The position numbers and the translations under genes are program-made. Of a stretch of DNA of 64,000 nt, positions 52,107 through 60,663 are shown piece after piece (position 1 is the first letter of the stretch; each line of letters begins with the position of its first letter). The notes beneath the pieces are model-generated. The model worked only from the letters and a program-made list of their open reading frames with translations, was not told where the DNA came from and did not search any database. The DNA comes from Desulfosarcina alkanivorans (GTDB lineage Bacteria; Desulfobacterota; Desulfobacteria; Desulfobacterales; Desulfosarcinaceae), in contig NZ_AP021874.1 of the NCBI RefSeq assembly GCF_009688945.1, positions 6,262,001-6,326,000 of the forward strand, written 5' to 3'.

Positions 52107-53333
52107 TTATTTTTTTTCGGTGTAGACGCCTTCTTGCAGGTACCGAAGCATCTCTTCCTTGGTCATGTGGTCGATCCCCAGGTATTCCAGGGTATAGCCC
52201 TTTTCGTAGAAGTCCTGCTCGGCCATGACGCTGGCCAGATTGATCAGGGAGTCCACGATCGGGGTTTTGACACCGAATTTCTTGCCCAGTTCGTGGTACA
52301 CGTGGCAGCCCACCGGGATATCTTCGGTGATGTAACGGTTGTGGATGGTGAAGGGGCCCGTGCCGTACTGGATGTAATCGTGCTCTTCGAAGGGGATCTC
52401 ATAATCCGGGCCCATGTACTCCGCGCCCAGGATGTTTTCCCGTGAGAAAAACTGTTTTTTGTCGAATTCCTGGATTCCCACGCCCATGGCTTCCGCCAGA
52501 TTACACTGCTCCTGGTAGAGGCCGTACTGAACCCGGGAAATGGAGGGGCAGTATGCATGGGAGTAAATGGAGAAGTCGTTGCGTTCTTCACCGTAAATGA
52601 CGCCCCAGTTTTCCATCACGCCCACGCCCAGGATGACGCCGGGGCAGTGGAGCACCGGGTTGACATTGGAAAAGCCGGTGTCCATGACGGTCTGGCCGGC
52701 GATCACCCCATCGCCCTGATTGATGCAGTCGAAGGCGCCGATATAGCGGGTGGAGGCGAGAAAATCCTCGTTGTCCGTCATGGGCAGCGATGCACCGCGC
52801 AGGTTGATGGCGCGGTAGTAGGCACGGATGCGGGGCAAAACAACGCCGCCCTTGATGTCCACCCGGCTGCCGTAGGGGGAACTGGACCAGCCGCCGATGA
52901 TGACCTTTTTGTCGCATCCGGCCTCGCGCATCATTTTTCTCAGGACCATGGAGCCGTAATTGTCCGGGATGATGTGGATGACCATGCCGTCTTCCAGGGC
53001 CGGGATCAGCTTTTCGAAAAAGACGTTGTGCCCGATGGACGGGGTGGTGAGGATGACGATGCCCGCACCCTTGACGGCCTCGGCAACATCCGTGGTCACC
53101 TTGTCGAAGATGGCCTGGCCGGAGCGTTCGAAACCGTAAAGATTGAGTTGGTCGCCGTAGAAGGTCAGACCGCGCTCCTCCATGCCGAAAAGGGTCTGGT
53201 CCGAAAAAGGCGGCAGGTCGCAGATGCGCACGGTGTTGCCGGCCAGGGCGCAATCCCCGGCCACGGCCTTGCCCACGGCCCCGGCACCCAGCACTGCAAC
53301 GGGTTTGTCCTTCAGGTAATCGATGTTGCCCAT
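52107..53333 (-). CDS. NAD(P)-dependent octopine/nopaline dehydrogenase-family protein
   Basis: A 408-residue two-domain dehydrogenase. The dinucleotide-binding loop is KPVAVLGAGAVGKAVAGDCALAGNTVRICDL (residues 11-41). The C-terminal helical opine-dehydrogenase-like domain includes NPVLHCPGVILGVGVMENWG (the conserved N-P-x-x-H segment) and DYIQYGTGPFTIHNRYITEDIPVG. The family reduces or oxidises the C-N bond between an amino acid and a 2-oxo acid. In catabolic direction it would split an opine into an amino acid and an oxo acid with NAD. Its place between panB and the mttB genes is unexplained. GAGGAGAATGAAAA precedes the start. Confidence 0.85.
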   Translation of the reverse strand: MGNIDYLKDKPVAVLGAGAVGKAVAGDCALAGNTVRICDLPPFSDQTLFGMEERGLTFYGDQLNLYGFERSGQAIFDKVTTDVAEAVKGAGIVILTTPSIGHNVFFEKLIPALEDGMVIHIIPDNYGSMVLRKMMREAGCDKKVIIGGWSSSPYGSRVDIKGGVVLPRIRAYYRAINLRGASLPMTDNEDFLASTRYIGAFDCINQGDGVIAGQTVMDTGFSNVNPVLHCPGVILGVGVMENWGVIYGEERNDFSIYSHAYCPSISRVQYGLYQEQCNLAEAMGVGIQEFDKKQFFSRENILGAEYMGPDYEIPFEEHDYIQYGTGPFTIHNRYITEDIPVGCHVYHELGKKFGVKTPIVDSLINLASVMAEQDFYEKGYTLEYLGIDHMTKEEMLRYLQEGVYTEKK

Positions 53334-53360
53334 TTTTCATTCTCCTCTGGTGTTTTGAAT

Positions 53361-54206
53361 TTATCGGTTCAACTGCTCTTCAAGTTTGGAAAGTTCGCCA
53401 TCGACCATCTTGTAGGTATGCTCGTCAGCGGGGAAACGGCGGCTGCGCACGTCAGCCGCATATTCCCTGAACACCTTTTCGATTTCGCTGCCCAGTTCGG
53501 CGTAACGTTTGACGAATTTGGGCGTGAACGCCTGGAAAATACCCAGGACGTCGCTGCAGATCATGAGCTGGCCGTCGGCATCCACACCTGCGCCGATGCT
53601 GTAGACCGGTATGCTCAGTTCATCCCGGATGATTTTGCAGACTTCCGGCGGCACCGCCTCCACCAACAGGGCGAAGGCTCCGGCGGCTTCGATGGCCTTG
53701 GCGTCGCTGATCAGTTCCATGGCGGTGCCGGCGGTTCTGCCCTGGGCTTTGAAGCCCCCCAACTGGCCGGAGCTCTGGGGGGTCAACCCGATATGTCCCA
53801 TGACCAGCATGCCGCCGTCGGCAATGGCCTTGATCTGCGGACAGACCCGGACCCCGCCTTCCAGCTTGATGGCGTCCACCCCGGCCTCCTTGTGGAAGCG
53901 CCCGGCATTGCGCACGGCCTCTTCGATGCTGACCTGGTAGGACAAAAAGGGCATGTCGCCGATAATGAATGTATGCGGGGCGGCCCGGCGGACAGCCTCG
54001 CAGTGACAGATGCACTGATCCATGGTCACCGGCACCGTACCGTCGTACCCGTAGACGCACATCCCCAGTGAGTCCCCCACCAGGATCATGTCCATACCTG
54101 CTTTTTCAGCAAACTGTGCGGTTGAAAAATCATACGCCGTGATCCAGACAACGCTTTCACCGGCAGTCTTTTTGTTCTGAAGATCGAATCTCGTCAGTTT
54201 TTTCAC
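53361..54206 (-). CDS. panB: 3-methyl-2-oxobutanoate hydroxymethyltransferase (PanB) family
   Basis: A 281-residue protein with a GTG start overlapping the receiver gene's TGA; GGAGGTTAAG lies just before it. Full PanB pattern: VWITAYDFSTAQFAEKAGMDMILVGDSLGM, TVPVTMDQCICHCEAVRRAAPHTFIIGDMPFLSY, and EEAVRNAGRFHKEAGVDAIKLEGG, with the Mg-binding Asp residues in VGDSLG and IGDMPF. PanB moves a hydroxymethyl from 5,10-methylene-THF to 2-oxoisovalerate to make ketopantoate. No panC, panD or panE adjoins it. In this operon it could be a pathway enzyme in synthetic or reverse direction linking a 2-oxo acid to the folate C1 pool. Confidence 0.9.
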   Translation of the reverse strand: MKKLTRFDLQNKKTAGESVVWITAYDFSTAQFAEKAGMDMILVGDSLGMCVYGYDGTVPVTMDQCICHCEAVRRAAPHTFIIGDMPFLSYQVSIEEAVRNAGRFHKEAGVDAIKLEGGVRVCPQIKAIADGGMLVMGHIGLTPQSSGQLGGFKAQGRTAGTAMELISDAKAIEAAGAFALLVEAVPPEVCKIIRDELSIPVYSIGAGVDADGQLMICSDVLGIFQAFTPKFVKRYAELGSEIEKVFREYAADVRSRRFPADEHTYKMVDGELSKLEEQLNR

Positions 54207-54634
54207 CTTAACCTCCGTGTTGAATGAGTGGCATTTTCGCCGCCTTGATTTCGGCCCGCAGCCCCGACCCTTCTATCGATCTGCCTGGCCATATGTTTCA
54301 GCAGACTTTTCAATGTTTCGGATCTAAAAGGCTTGGACATGTAATAGGTCACGCCGAGTGCCCGGCTGTTGGTTTCGATCTCTCTGGTGTTGTAGGTGGT
54401 GGTGCTGATGATTCTGACGTCCGGATTTTTCTTTCTGAAATCGGGTATCAGTTCATAACCCATGCAATCCGGCAGAAACATGTCCAGCAGGATCAGGTCG
54501 AAATCAGCTTCGCCGAACAGTTTGAGGGCCGCTTTACCGGTCCGCGCAATCGAGACCCGGAATCCGCAGCTCTCGATCATCTTCACGGTCGCTTTTTCAG
54601 GTTTTTCTGAATCGACAACGATGATTTTCAGCAC
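54203..54634 (-). CDS. stand-alone receiver-domain protein
   Basis: A 143-residue protein. The GTG at 54634 (LKIIVVDSEKPEKATVKMIES) has GGGGA upstream; a TTG at 54664 is also in frame but less likely. Phospho-Asp lies in FDLILLDMFLPDCMGYEL and Lys in TYYMSKPFRS. The first acidic pair is Asp-Ser-Glu instead of Asp-Asp, so phosphorylation may be weaker. No output domain. First gene after the sigma-54 promoter and translationally coupled to panB; no kinase gene lies nearby. Confidence 0.82.
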   Translation of the reverse strand: MLKIIVVDSEKPEKATVKMIESCGFRVSIARTGKAALKLFGEADFDLILLDMFLPDCMGYELIPDFRKKNPDVRIISTTTYNTREIETNSRALGVTYYMSKPFRSETLKSLLKHMARQIDRRVGAAGRNQGGENATHSTRRLR

Positions 54635-54698
54635 CTGTATATTCCCCGGAAAAATAGGTTCCAATCGTTCGTCCAGATCGCTTCACCGGCTGGCCTGC

Positions 54699-54714
54699 TG
54701 CTAAAGACGTGCCA
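54699..54714 (-). promoter_or_regulatory. sigma-54 (-24/-12) promoter for the receiver-panB-ODH-mttB operon
   Basis: The minus-strand sequence TGGCACGTCTTTAGCA matches the consensus TGGCACGNNNNTTGCW at all but one of the defined positions (A for the second T of TTGC), with correct GG-to-GC spacing. It is 65-80 bases before the receiver gene's start and directly downstream of the sigma-54 activator gene. Confidence 0.8.
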
Positions 54715-54903
54715 CGTCGGAGAGATTGGTTCAATTATTCATATTCAATAGGAAACTTAACGGTTAGAGCCGGTAGGGGGGTGCGGGGCGGATAGAAAAA
54801 ACACGTCAATAATGACGCACTGTCTGTGGGAATGTGGGACTTTTACCAAAAAATCTGCGAATTTGCCGAGTACGCCAAAAATAGCGCACCCGCCATCAGT
54901 GAC

Positions 54904-56805
54904 CTATCCGCCGATGTGGTATTCATTGATCTTTCGCTGCAGGGTCCGGATGCCAATACCCAGCATTTTTGCCGTATGCGTCCGGTTGCCGTTATTTTCG
55001 GCCAGCATGGTCGTGATGTATTTTTTTTCGAAATTCCGGACTGCGGCCTTCATGGAGGTGTCTCGATGGTTTTTCAACCCGCTGGGCAAGGAAAGGCCGC
55101 TGCGCGATTGGGCGTCGTCCAGTCCGGGAAGGACTTGGGAATCCAGAACATCTTCTTTCTGGCCGGAGAGGTATCGCTGGACCATGTTCTGAAGTTCCCG
55201 GACATTACCGGGCCAGTCGTGGGACCGCATGGTTTGAATCATATCCTCCGGCATGGTGGCAATATTGTTTTCATCGCTGAACATCTGGAGAAAATGATAG
55301 ATCAGCAGGGGGATGTCGCTGGGCCGTTCCCGCAGCGGAGGAATCCATATGGGAAGGATGTGGATGCGGTAAAAAAAATCCTGGCGCATGGCCCCCTGGC
55401 GGACCAGCTCCTTCAGGTCCCGGTTGGTCGCTGCAATGATCCGGACGTCGGGCTGCTTGATTCGGCGGTCACCGATGGGCATGTAGCCGCCCCCTTCGAT
55501 GGCCCGGAGAAGCTTGACCTGCATGTTCGGGTTGATCTCTCCGATTTCGTCCAGAAACAGTGTGCCGCCGTCTGCGATATCCAGGTGGCCCAGCTTGTCG
55601 ATGTTGGCGCCGGTAAAGGCGCCTTTTTTGTAGCCGAAAAACTCGCTTTCCAGCAGGTTGTCCGGGATCGCGCCGCAGTTGACGGCCACAAATTCCTTGC
55701 GGTTCCTCTCGCTCATTTCATGGATGGCATGGGCCACCAGTTCCTTGCCGGTGCCCGACTCGCCGTAAATGATCACATTGGCCGAAGACGATGCGGCCTG
55801 CAGGATCAACTCGTACACTTTCTGCATGGCCGCACTTTTTCCGATAATCTTGCCGAACCGCTGACTCCCGGTTTTCATCATGTTCATCAGGCGGATATTT
55901 TCTTTTTGGAGCGAATGCTCCACCTTTTTGTAGGCGGTCACATCTGCTGTGAAACCTTCGATGGCCAGCAATTGCCCCTCTTGGTCGAAAACGCCGGTGC
56001 CCTTTTCCCAGACCCACCGGTCTGTGCCGGCGGCCGTTTTGATCCGGTAGAACATTTCATAGGGCTGCTTTTCAGCGATGGCGCTTTCCACCTGGCGCCA
56101 GACATCGATTCTGTCCTGCGGATGGATGAGGTTTGCGTACAGGTCCCGGCTCCCGGTCAATTCCTCGGGAGAAAAGCCGGTGAGTTCAATGCAGCCCTGG
56201 CTGGCAAATTCCATCTTCCATCGATCCGAATGGATGCAGCGATAGGCCATGCCGGGCAGGCTGTCCATCAGGGTTGAAAGCCTGCGCTCGCTTTCCTGTA
56301 GGATGGTTTCCCAGTTTTTTCTGTCTGAAATATTGATGACCATGCCCACCATCCGGGTCGGTATGCCGTGCCGATCCTTTTCGACGGCGCTTCCGCGGCA
56401 GAGCATCTGGAAGTAGTCACCGGATTTCCTTCTGACCCGGAATTCGAACTCAACCTGCTTTTCACCGTGATCGACAGCCTCTGAAAATTTACGTCGGATC
56501 TCATCATCATCTTCAGGGTGGATGTAATCGATCCATTCATCGGAATTTTTCGGCCTTTCAAACGGAGCGTATCCCAAAATGGTATAGTAACTGGCACTGA
56601 AAAATATCCTGTCACCACCCACCTTCCAGTCCCAAAGCCCGGCATCCGAAGATGCCAGGGAAGCTGTCAGGAGTTCTTCGTTCTGACGAAGCACCTTGCT
56701 GAAATGCTGGTGCTCCATACTCCAGTAGAAGAGGTATTGCGACAGTGTCCGTTCAAGGTCGGAAATTTTCCGGGCGGCTGGGTATGCGGTGGAAGATGGA
56801 TACAT
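54904..56805 (-). CDS. sigma-54-dependent activator with two PAS domains
   Basis: A 633-residue enhancer-binding protein. PAS domains are at about 45-165 (RIFFSASYYTILGYAPFERP) and 170-295 (KMEFASQGCIELTGFSPEELTG). The AAA+ domain has Walker A GESGTGKELVAHAIHE, the sigma-54 contact loop KKGAFTGANIDK and Walker B GGTLFLDEIGEI. The C-terminal Fis-type helix-turn-helix is NNGNRTHTAKMLGIGIRTLQRKINEYHI. There is no receiver domain, so a PAS-bound ligand or redox cofactor is the likely signal. It lies 190 bases upstream of the sigma-54 promoter and is the probable activator of the catabolic operon. Confidence 0.93.
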   Translation of the reverse strand: MYPSSTAYPAARKISDLERTLSQYLFYWSMEHQHFSKVLRQNEELLTASLASSDAGLWDWKVGGDRIFFSASYYTILGYAPFERPKNSDEWIDYIHPEDDDEIRRKFSEAVDHGEKQVEFEFRVRRKSGDYFQMLCRGSAVEKDRHGIPTRMVGMVINISDRKNWETILQESERRLSTLMDSLPGMAYRCIHSDRWKMEFASQGCIELTGFSPEELTGSRDLYANLIHPQDRIDVWRQVESAIAEKQPYEMFYRIKTAAGTDRWVWEKGTGVFDQEGQLLAIEGFTADVTAYKKVEHSLQKENIRLMNMMKTGSQRFGKIIGKSAAMQKVYELILQAASSSANVIIYGESGTGKELVAHAIHEMSERNRKEFVAVNCGAIPDNLLESEFFGYKKGAFTGANIDKLGHLDIADGGTLFLDEIGEINPNMQVKLLRAIEGGGYMPIGDRRIKQPDVRIIAATNRDLKELVRQGAMRQDFFYRIHILPIWIPPLRERPSDIPLLIYHFLQMFSDENNIATMPEDMIQTMRSHDWPGNVRELQNMVQRYLSGQKEDVLDSQVLPGLDDAQSRSGLSLPSGLKNHRDTSMKAAVRNFEKKYITTMLAENNGNRTHTAKMLGIGIRTLQRKINEYHIGG

Positions 56806-57021
56806 GGTGCTTGCTCGGCCAATGGTGTTGATGAAATCTGATCAATGCAACCACTGACCAGGTATGACGGTTCCAATGAAGCCTGCCCATAACACAATTC
56901 GGAACCGGTGCTCAACATCCTACTTAACCTGATCGGACAACCGCCTTTGAAACCCCGGATGGACATTCATTTTCGCAGGCCCGTTGCCGGCTGATGCAAG
57001 CCGGGCCTCCGGCCCAGACCC

Positions 57022-58206
57022 TCAATCGTCTCTTTTTCCTTTTCCTTCGTTCCCCAGCGCCAGTGTGCCCCGGCAAACCGCCGAGCGGCCGAAGCGTTCG
57101 GCGATGCGGTCCACGGCCCGGTCCACCTTCTCCCACCCGCTGCCCGCCGGGTCCATGTCGGGAAACAGGCAGGCCTGCCGGGGCGTGGTGTCGGCAATCA
57201 ATGCGGATGCTCCCACGCCGATCAGCCGGACCGCCTTGTCCAGGGGCTGGCTGGCCAGCAGGAGGGCGGCCGTTCGGTAAACCGTTTCCGAACTCTGGCT
57301 GGGGTGGTCCAGCGTGAGGCTGCGGGTTGTCTGCCTGAAATTCGCGTCCTTGAGCTTCAAGGTAATCGTGCGGGCAAGGAATCCCTGGCGGCGCAGCTGG
57401 CGGCCCACCTCCTGGCTCTGCGCCAGCAGATGCTGGTTCAATTGGTCGTGGTCGCGGGTATCGGCGGGAAGGGTGCGTTCCGTGGATATGGATTTGGTGG
57501 GGGAATGGGGGGTGACAGCGGACGGGTCCCGTCCGTGGGCCAGATCGACCAGCCGGTGGCCGAATCTGCCCAGGCGGTGCGCCAGAACCGACCGGTTGAT
57601 CGTCCGGACGTCTCCCAGTGTGGCGATGCCCATTTGCCTGAGCCGCTCGCGGGCATGTGCGCCGACACCGGGGACTTTTTCCACGGGCAATCGGGCGATG
57701 AACCCGGGAACGCGTTCAGGGTCCACGATGGTCAGGCCGTCCGGCTTTTGCATGTCCGAGGCAATTTTGGCCAGGAACTTCAAGGGGGCCACGCCGATGG
57801 AACAGGTCAGGGCAACCGAGGCGCGGATATCGGCCTTGATGGTTTTTGCCATCGCTTCGGGAGGACCATACAGCCGGCCGCATCCGGCCGCATCCAGGTA
57901 GGCTTCGTCGATGGAGACCTGCTCCACGACCGGAGAATAGCGGCGCAGGGTGGCCATGACCGATCGGGAGACCTCGCCGTAGCGGCCCTTGCGTGAGGAG
58001 ACGATGACCAGACCGGGGCATCGCTGTTTGGCCATGAACATGGGCATGGCGCTGTGGATGCCGTATCGGCGGGCCTCGTAGCTGGCGGCCGCCACGACCC
58101 CGCGGCCCGAATCGCCGCCCACGACCAGGGGCTTGCCCTTTAATTCCGGGCGATCCCGTTGCTCCACCGAAGCAAAAAAGGCGTCCATGTCGATGTGCAT
58201 TATCAT
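57022..58206 (-). CDS. dinB: DNA polymerase IV (Y family)
   Basis: A 394-residue polymerase: MHIDMDAFFASVEQRDRPELKGKPLVVGG with the first catalytic Asp, SIDEAYLDAAG with the second Asp-Glu pair, the helix-hairpin-helix region LPVEKVPGVGAHARERLRQMGIATLGDV, and a little-finger domain to about 355. It copies damaged DNA. ATGs at 58206 and 58200 are both possible starts (MIMHIDM). The C-terminal about 40 residues are low in conservation and do not show a clear beta-clamp motif. Confidence 0.93.
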   Translation of the reverse strand: MIMHIDMDAFFASVEQRDRPELKGKPLVVGGDSGRGVVAAASYEARRYGIHSAMPMFMAKQRCPGLVIVSSRKGRYGEVSRSVMATLRRYSPVVEQVSIDEAYLDAAGCGRLYGPPEAMAKTIKADIRASVALTCSIGVAPLKFLAKIASDMQKPDGLTIVDPERVPGFIARLPVEKVPGVGAHARERLRQMGIATLGDVRTINRSVLAHRLGRFGHRLVDLAHGRDPSAVTPHSPTKSISTERTLPADTRDHDQLNQHLLAQSQEVGRQLRRQGFLARTITLKLKDANFRQTTRSLTLDHPSQSSETVYRTAALLLASQPLDKAVRLIGVGASALIADTTPRQACLFPDMDPAGSGWEKVDRAVDRIAERFGRSAVCRGTLALGNEGKGKRDD

Positions 58207-58331
58207 GGGGCCACTTTAGCGGTTGCCGGTCTTCCTTTCAAGATGTGCTGTCGTATGGCGGGGTCTTCAGACCCGTGAAAACCGTTCGACAGAAATAAAA
58301 TGGGCGTCATGGCTTTCGGGACTTGCCAGAG

Positions 58332-58350
58332 GTTACAAAAATGTTGTAAT
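58332..58350. promoter_or_regulatory. TTACAA/TTGTAA palindrome upstream of the NifA-like gene
   Basis: Perfect arms TTACAA and TTGTAA separated by five bases, with a further TTTACAAATTT half-site 20 bases downstream, within the 75 bases before the start at 58408. It looks like a repressor or activator site in the promoter. Confidence 0.55.
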
Positions 58351-58407
58351 GAATGTCCGATTTTACAAATTTAGATTTTTTTTCGAGGAATTCCAAAGGA
58401 AAATGCG

Positions 58408-59931
58408 ATGAAAGCCATTGAACAGGTTACCCTTTTTTACGAGATATCCAATGCCCTCAACGAGCATCTGGACCTTAAAAAATCCATGTACAAGGTGCTG
58501 GACATTCTTTCCAATTCCATGCAGATGGAGCGCGGCACCATCTCCATTCTCAATCCCCTGAGAAACGAAATCAACATCGAGGTGGCCCACAGCCTCTCCA
58601 AAAGCGCCATGGAGCGGGTGAAATACAAGCTGGGAGAGGGGATCATCGGGCGGGTGATCGAAACCGGTGAGGCGGTGGCCATTCCCAAGATCAGCGAAGA
58701 GCCCCTCTTTCTCAACCGGACCGCATCGCGCCGGATCAAGGGCATGGGTGAGGTATCCTTTATCTGCGTCCCGGTGCAGAAAGGCAAGCGGGTGGTGGGG
58801 GCCTTGAGCGTGGACAGGGCCTTTGACCCGGACTACCCGCTGGAGGAAGGTACCAAACTGCTTTCCGTGGTGGCGACCATGCTGGCCCGCCATGCCATCA
58901 ACCTGGAGACCATCCATCTGGAAAAAGAGGCCCTGCGGGCGGAAAACAACCGTCTGCGGGACGAACTGGAAAACAAGTACCGCATCAACAACATTATCGG
59001 CAACAGCAACAAGATGCGCGAGGTGTTCCAGATGATCAGCCAGGTATCGCGCAGCAACGCCACCGTGCTGATCCGCGGAGAGAGCGGGACCGGCAAGGAA
59101 CTGGTGGCCAACTCCATTCATTACAACTCCACCCGGTCCAAGGGCCCCTTCGTCAAGGTCAACTGTGCGGCCATCCCCAACAACCTGATCGAGAGCGAGC
59201 TGTTCGGCCACGAGAAGGGGGCCTTCACCGGGGCGGTCAAACAGAAGCCGGGGCGTTTCGAACTGGCCCACAAGGGGACCATTTTTCTCGACGAAATCGG
59301 CAGTATCGAACCCGATGTTCAAGTTCGACTGCTGCGCGTTTTACAGGAGCGGGAGTTCGAGCGGGTGGGGGGGCACAAGACCCTCAAGGTGGATGTGCGC
59401 ATCATCGCGGCCACCAACAAAAATCTGGAAATGGCCGTCGAAGAGGATTCATTCCGGGGGGACCTCTACTATCGCCTCAATGTGTTTCCCATTTACATGC
59501 CCCCCCTGCGGGAGCGCAAAACGGATATCCTGCTGCTGGCGGACTTTTTTCTGGAAAGATACGCCGAAGAAAATGGACGTGAGGTCAAACGGCTCTCCAC
59601 GCCGGCCATCGACATGCTCATGGCTTACCACTGGCCCGGCAATGTCCGTGAACTGGAAAACTGCATCGAGCGGGCCGTGCTGCTGTGCGAAGAAGGTGCC
59701 ATCCACAGTTACCACCTGCCGCCGACCCTTCAAACGGGCAAGGAGAGCGGCACCCTGCCGGATCTCTCCCTGGAGGATGCCGTGGCGGCACTGGAAAAGG
59801 AGATGATCATCGATGCGCTCAAGAATACACGGGGAAACATCACCCTGGCATCGGAGATCCTCAAGACCACGGTGCGCAAGTTTGCCTACAAGGCCAAGAA
59901 GTTCGGGGTGGATTATCGCAATTACCGATAA
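58408..59931 (+). CDS. NifA-like sigma-54-dependent activator (GAF-AAA-HTH)
   Basis: A 507-residue protein. A GAF domain at about 10-165 (LEHLDLKKSMYKVLDILSNSM-like start, GEGIIGRVIETGEAVAIPKISEEPLF, FICVPVQKGKRVVGALSVDR) is followed by AAA+ with Walker A RGESGTGKELVANSIHY, HEKGAFTGAVKQK, GTIFLDEIGSIEPD and a C-terminal helix-turn-helix (NTRGNITLASEILKTTVRKFAYKAKKFGV). This is the layout of NifA and its stand-alone relatives. The interdomain Cys motif of oxygen-sensitive NifA is not seen. No nif genes lie nearby, so the regulon is unknown. AAAGGAAAATGCG gives a good start. Confidence 0.9.
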   Translation: MKAIEQVTLFYEISNALNEHLDLKKSMYKVLDILSNSMQMERGTISILNPLRNEINIEVAHSLSKSAMERVKYKLGEGIIGRVIETGEAVAIPKISEEPLFLNRTASRRIKGMGEVSFICVPVQKGKRVVGALSVDRAFDPDYPLEEGTKLLSVVATMLARHAINLETIHLEKEALRAENNRLRDELENKYRINNIIGNSNKMREVFQMISQVSRSNATVLIRGESGTGKELVANSIHYNSTRSKGPFVKVNCAAIPNNLIESELFGHEKGAFTGAVKQKPGRFELAHKGTIFLDEIGSIEPDVQVRLLRVLQEREFERVGGHKTLKVDVRIIAATNKNLEMAVEEDSFRGDLYYRLNVFPIYMPPLRERKTDILLLADFFLERYAEENGREVKRLSTPAIDMLMAYHWPGNVRELENCIERAVLLCEEGAIHSYHLPPTLQTGKESGTLPDLSLEDAVAALEKEMIIDALKNTRGNITLASEILKTTVRKFAYKAKKFGVDYRNYR

Positions 59932-59961
59932 TGCTCTGGGGGCTGCGTCTGAGATGCCGTT

Positions 59962-60546
59962 TCAAGACGCCGCGTCGGGATTGGTGCGGATGCGGCTGAC
60001 GATCGCGGACTCGCCGCGAATGGCATCGGCCAGCTGGCGGGTCAGGGTTCCTTTCCGGGACCGGATCTGCCCCGTCCCTTCGGACCGGTCGACCAGCCAG
60101 GTGACGTAGATTTTTTCAACCTTTGCCGTCACCCCGGCCATCACCTCCGACAGCCGGTCACGGGCCAGGGTGAGTTCTTCGGTCTGAGTGGCAACGATCT
60201 TTTTCTGATTGGGGAATTTTTTTCCGATTCGCTGCAGCCGCTTCAGTTCCCTGTCCATCATCGCCACGATGTCGTCCAGCACCAGCAGGTTGTGGTAGAG
60301 TGCGGTCGAAACGTGGTCATGGGTAAAGCGGATCAACTCCTCTTTTACCTTCAGGGTCGCCAGCTTTGTCTTGAGCGGCGTTTTTTTCAAATATTTGTTG
60401 TAGGCCAGGTAGCCGCCCCCGCCGGCCAGGGACAGCACCAGCACCAGGGCAATGGCAAGGCCGACGGCCCCGCCCCGGGCATTGGCGAACGGATGGGTTA
60501 ACCGGTGCGGTTCGGGTTTCCTGCTTCGTTTCGACGATACCTGCAT
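59962..60546 (-). CDS. membrane-anchored coiled-coil protein, unknown function
   Basis: A 194-residue protein: basic N-terminus, one membrane segment at about residues 27-48 (VGLAIALVLVLSLAGGGGYLAY), then a periplasmic helical part with charged heptads (LATLKVKEELIRFTHDHVSTALYHNLLVLDDIVAMMDRELKRLQRIGKKF). No catalytic motif is visible and no family can be named. It converges with the NifA-like gene (30-base gap). Confidence 0.7.
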   Translation of the reverse strand: MQVSSKRSRKPEPHRLTHPFANARGGAVGLAIALVLVLSLAGGGGYLAYNKYLKKTPLKTKLATLKVKEELIRFTHDHVSTALYHNLLVLDDIVAMMDRELKRLQRIGKKFPNQKKIVATQTEELTLARDRLSEVMAGVTAKVEKIYVTWLVDRSEGTGQIRSRKGTLTRQLADAIRGESAIVSRIRTNPDAAS

Positions 60547-60663
60547 GGTTCCTCATTCCGGGGGCATCCGGAGCGCCTGATGGCCGATTTTCAACTTCGG
60601 TCGCGTTTCCGGATCGGTTTTCACTACCATTATCGGTCGCTGACTGAAAACCTGTATGTTTTT

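Noticed and set aside
56806..56900. Second sigma-54 promoter before the PAS activator gene
   Set aside because: TGGTCAGTGGTTGCA is present on the minus strand but the GG-to-GC spacing is one base too short.
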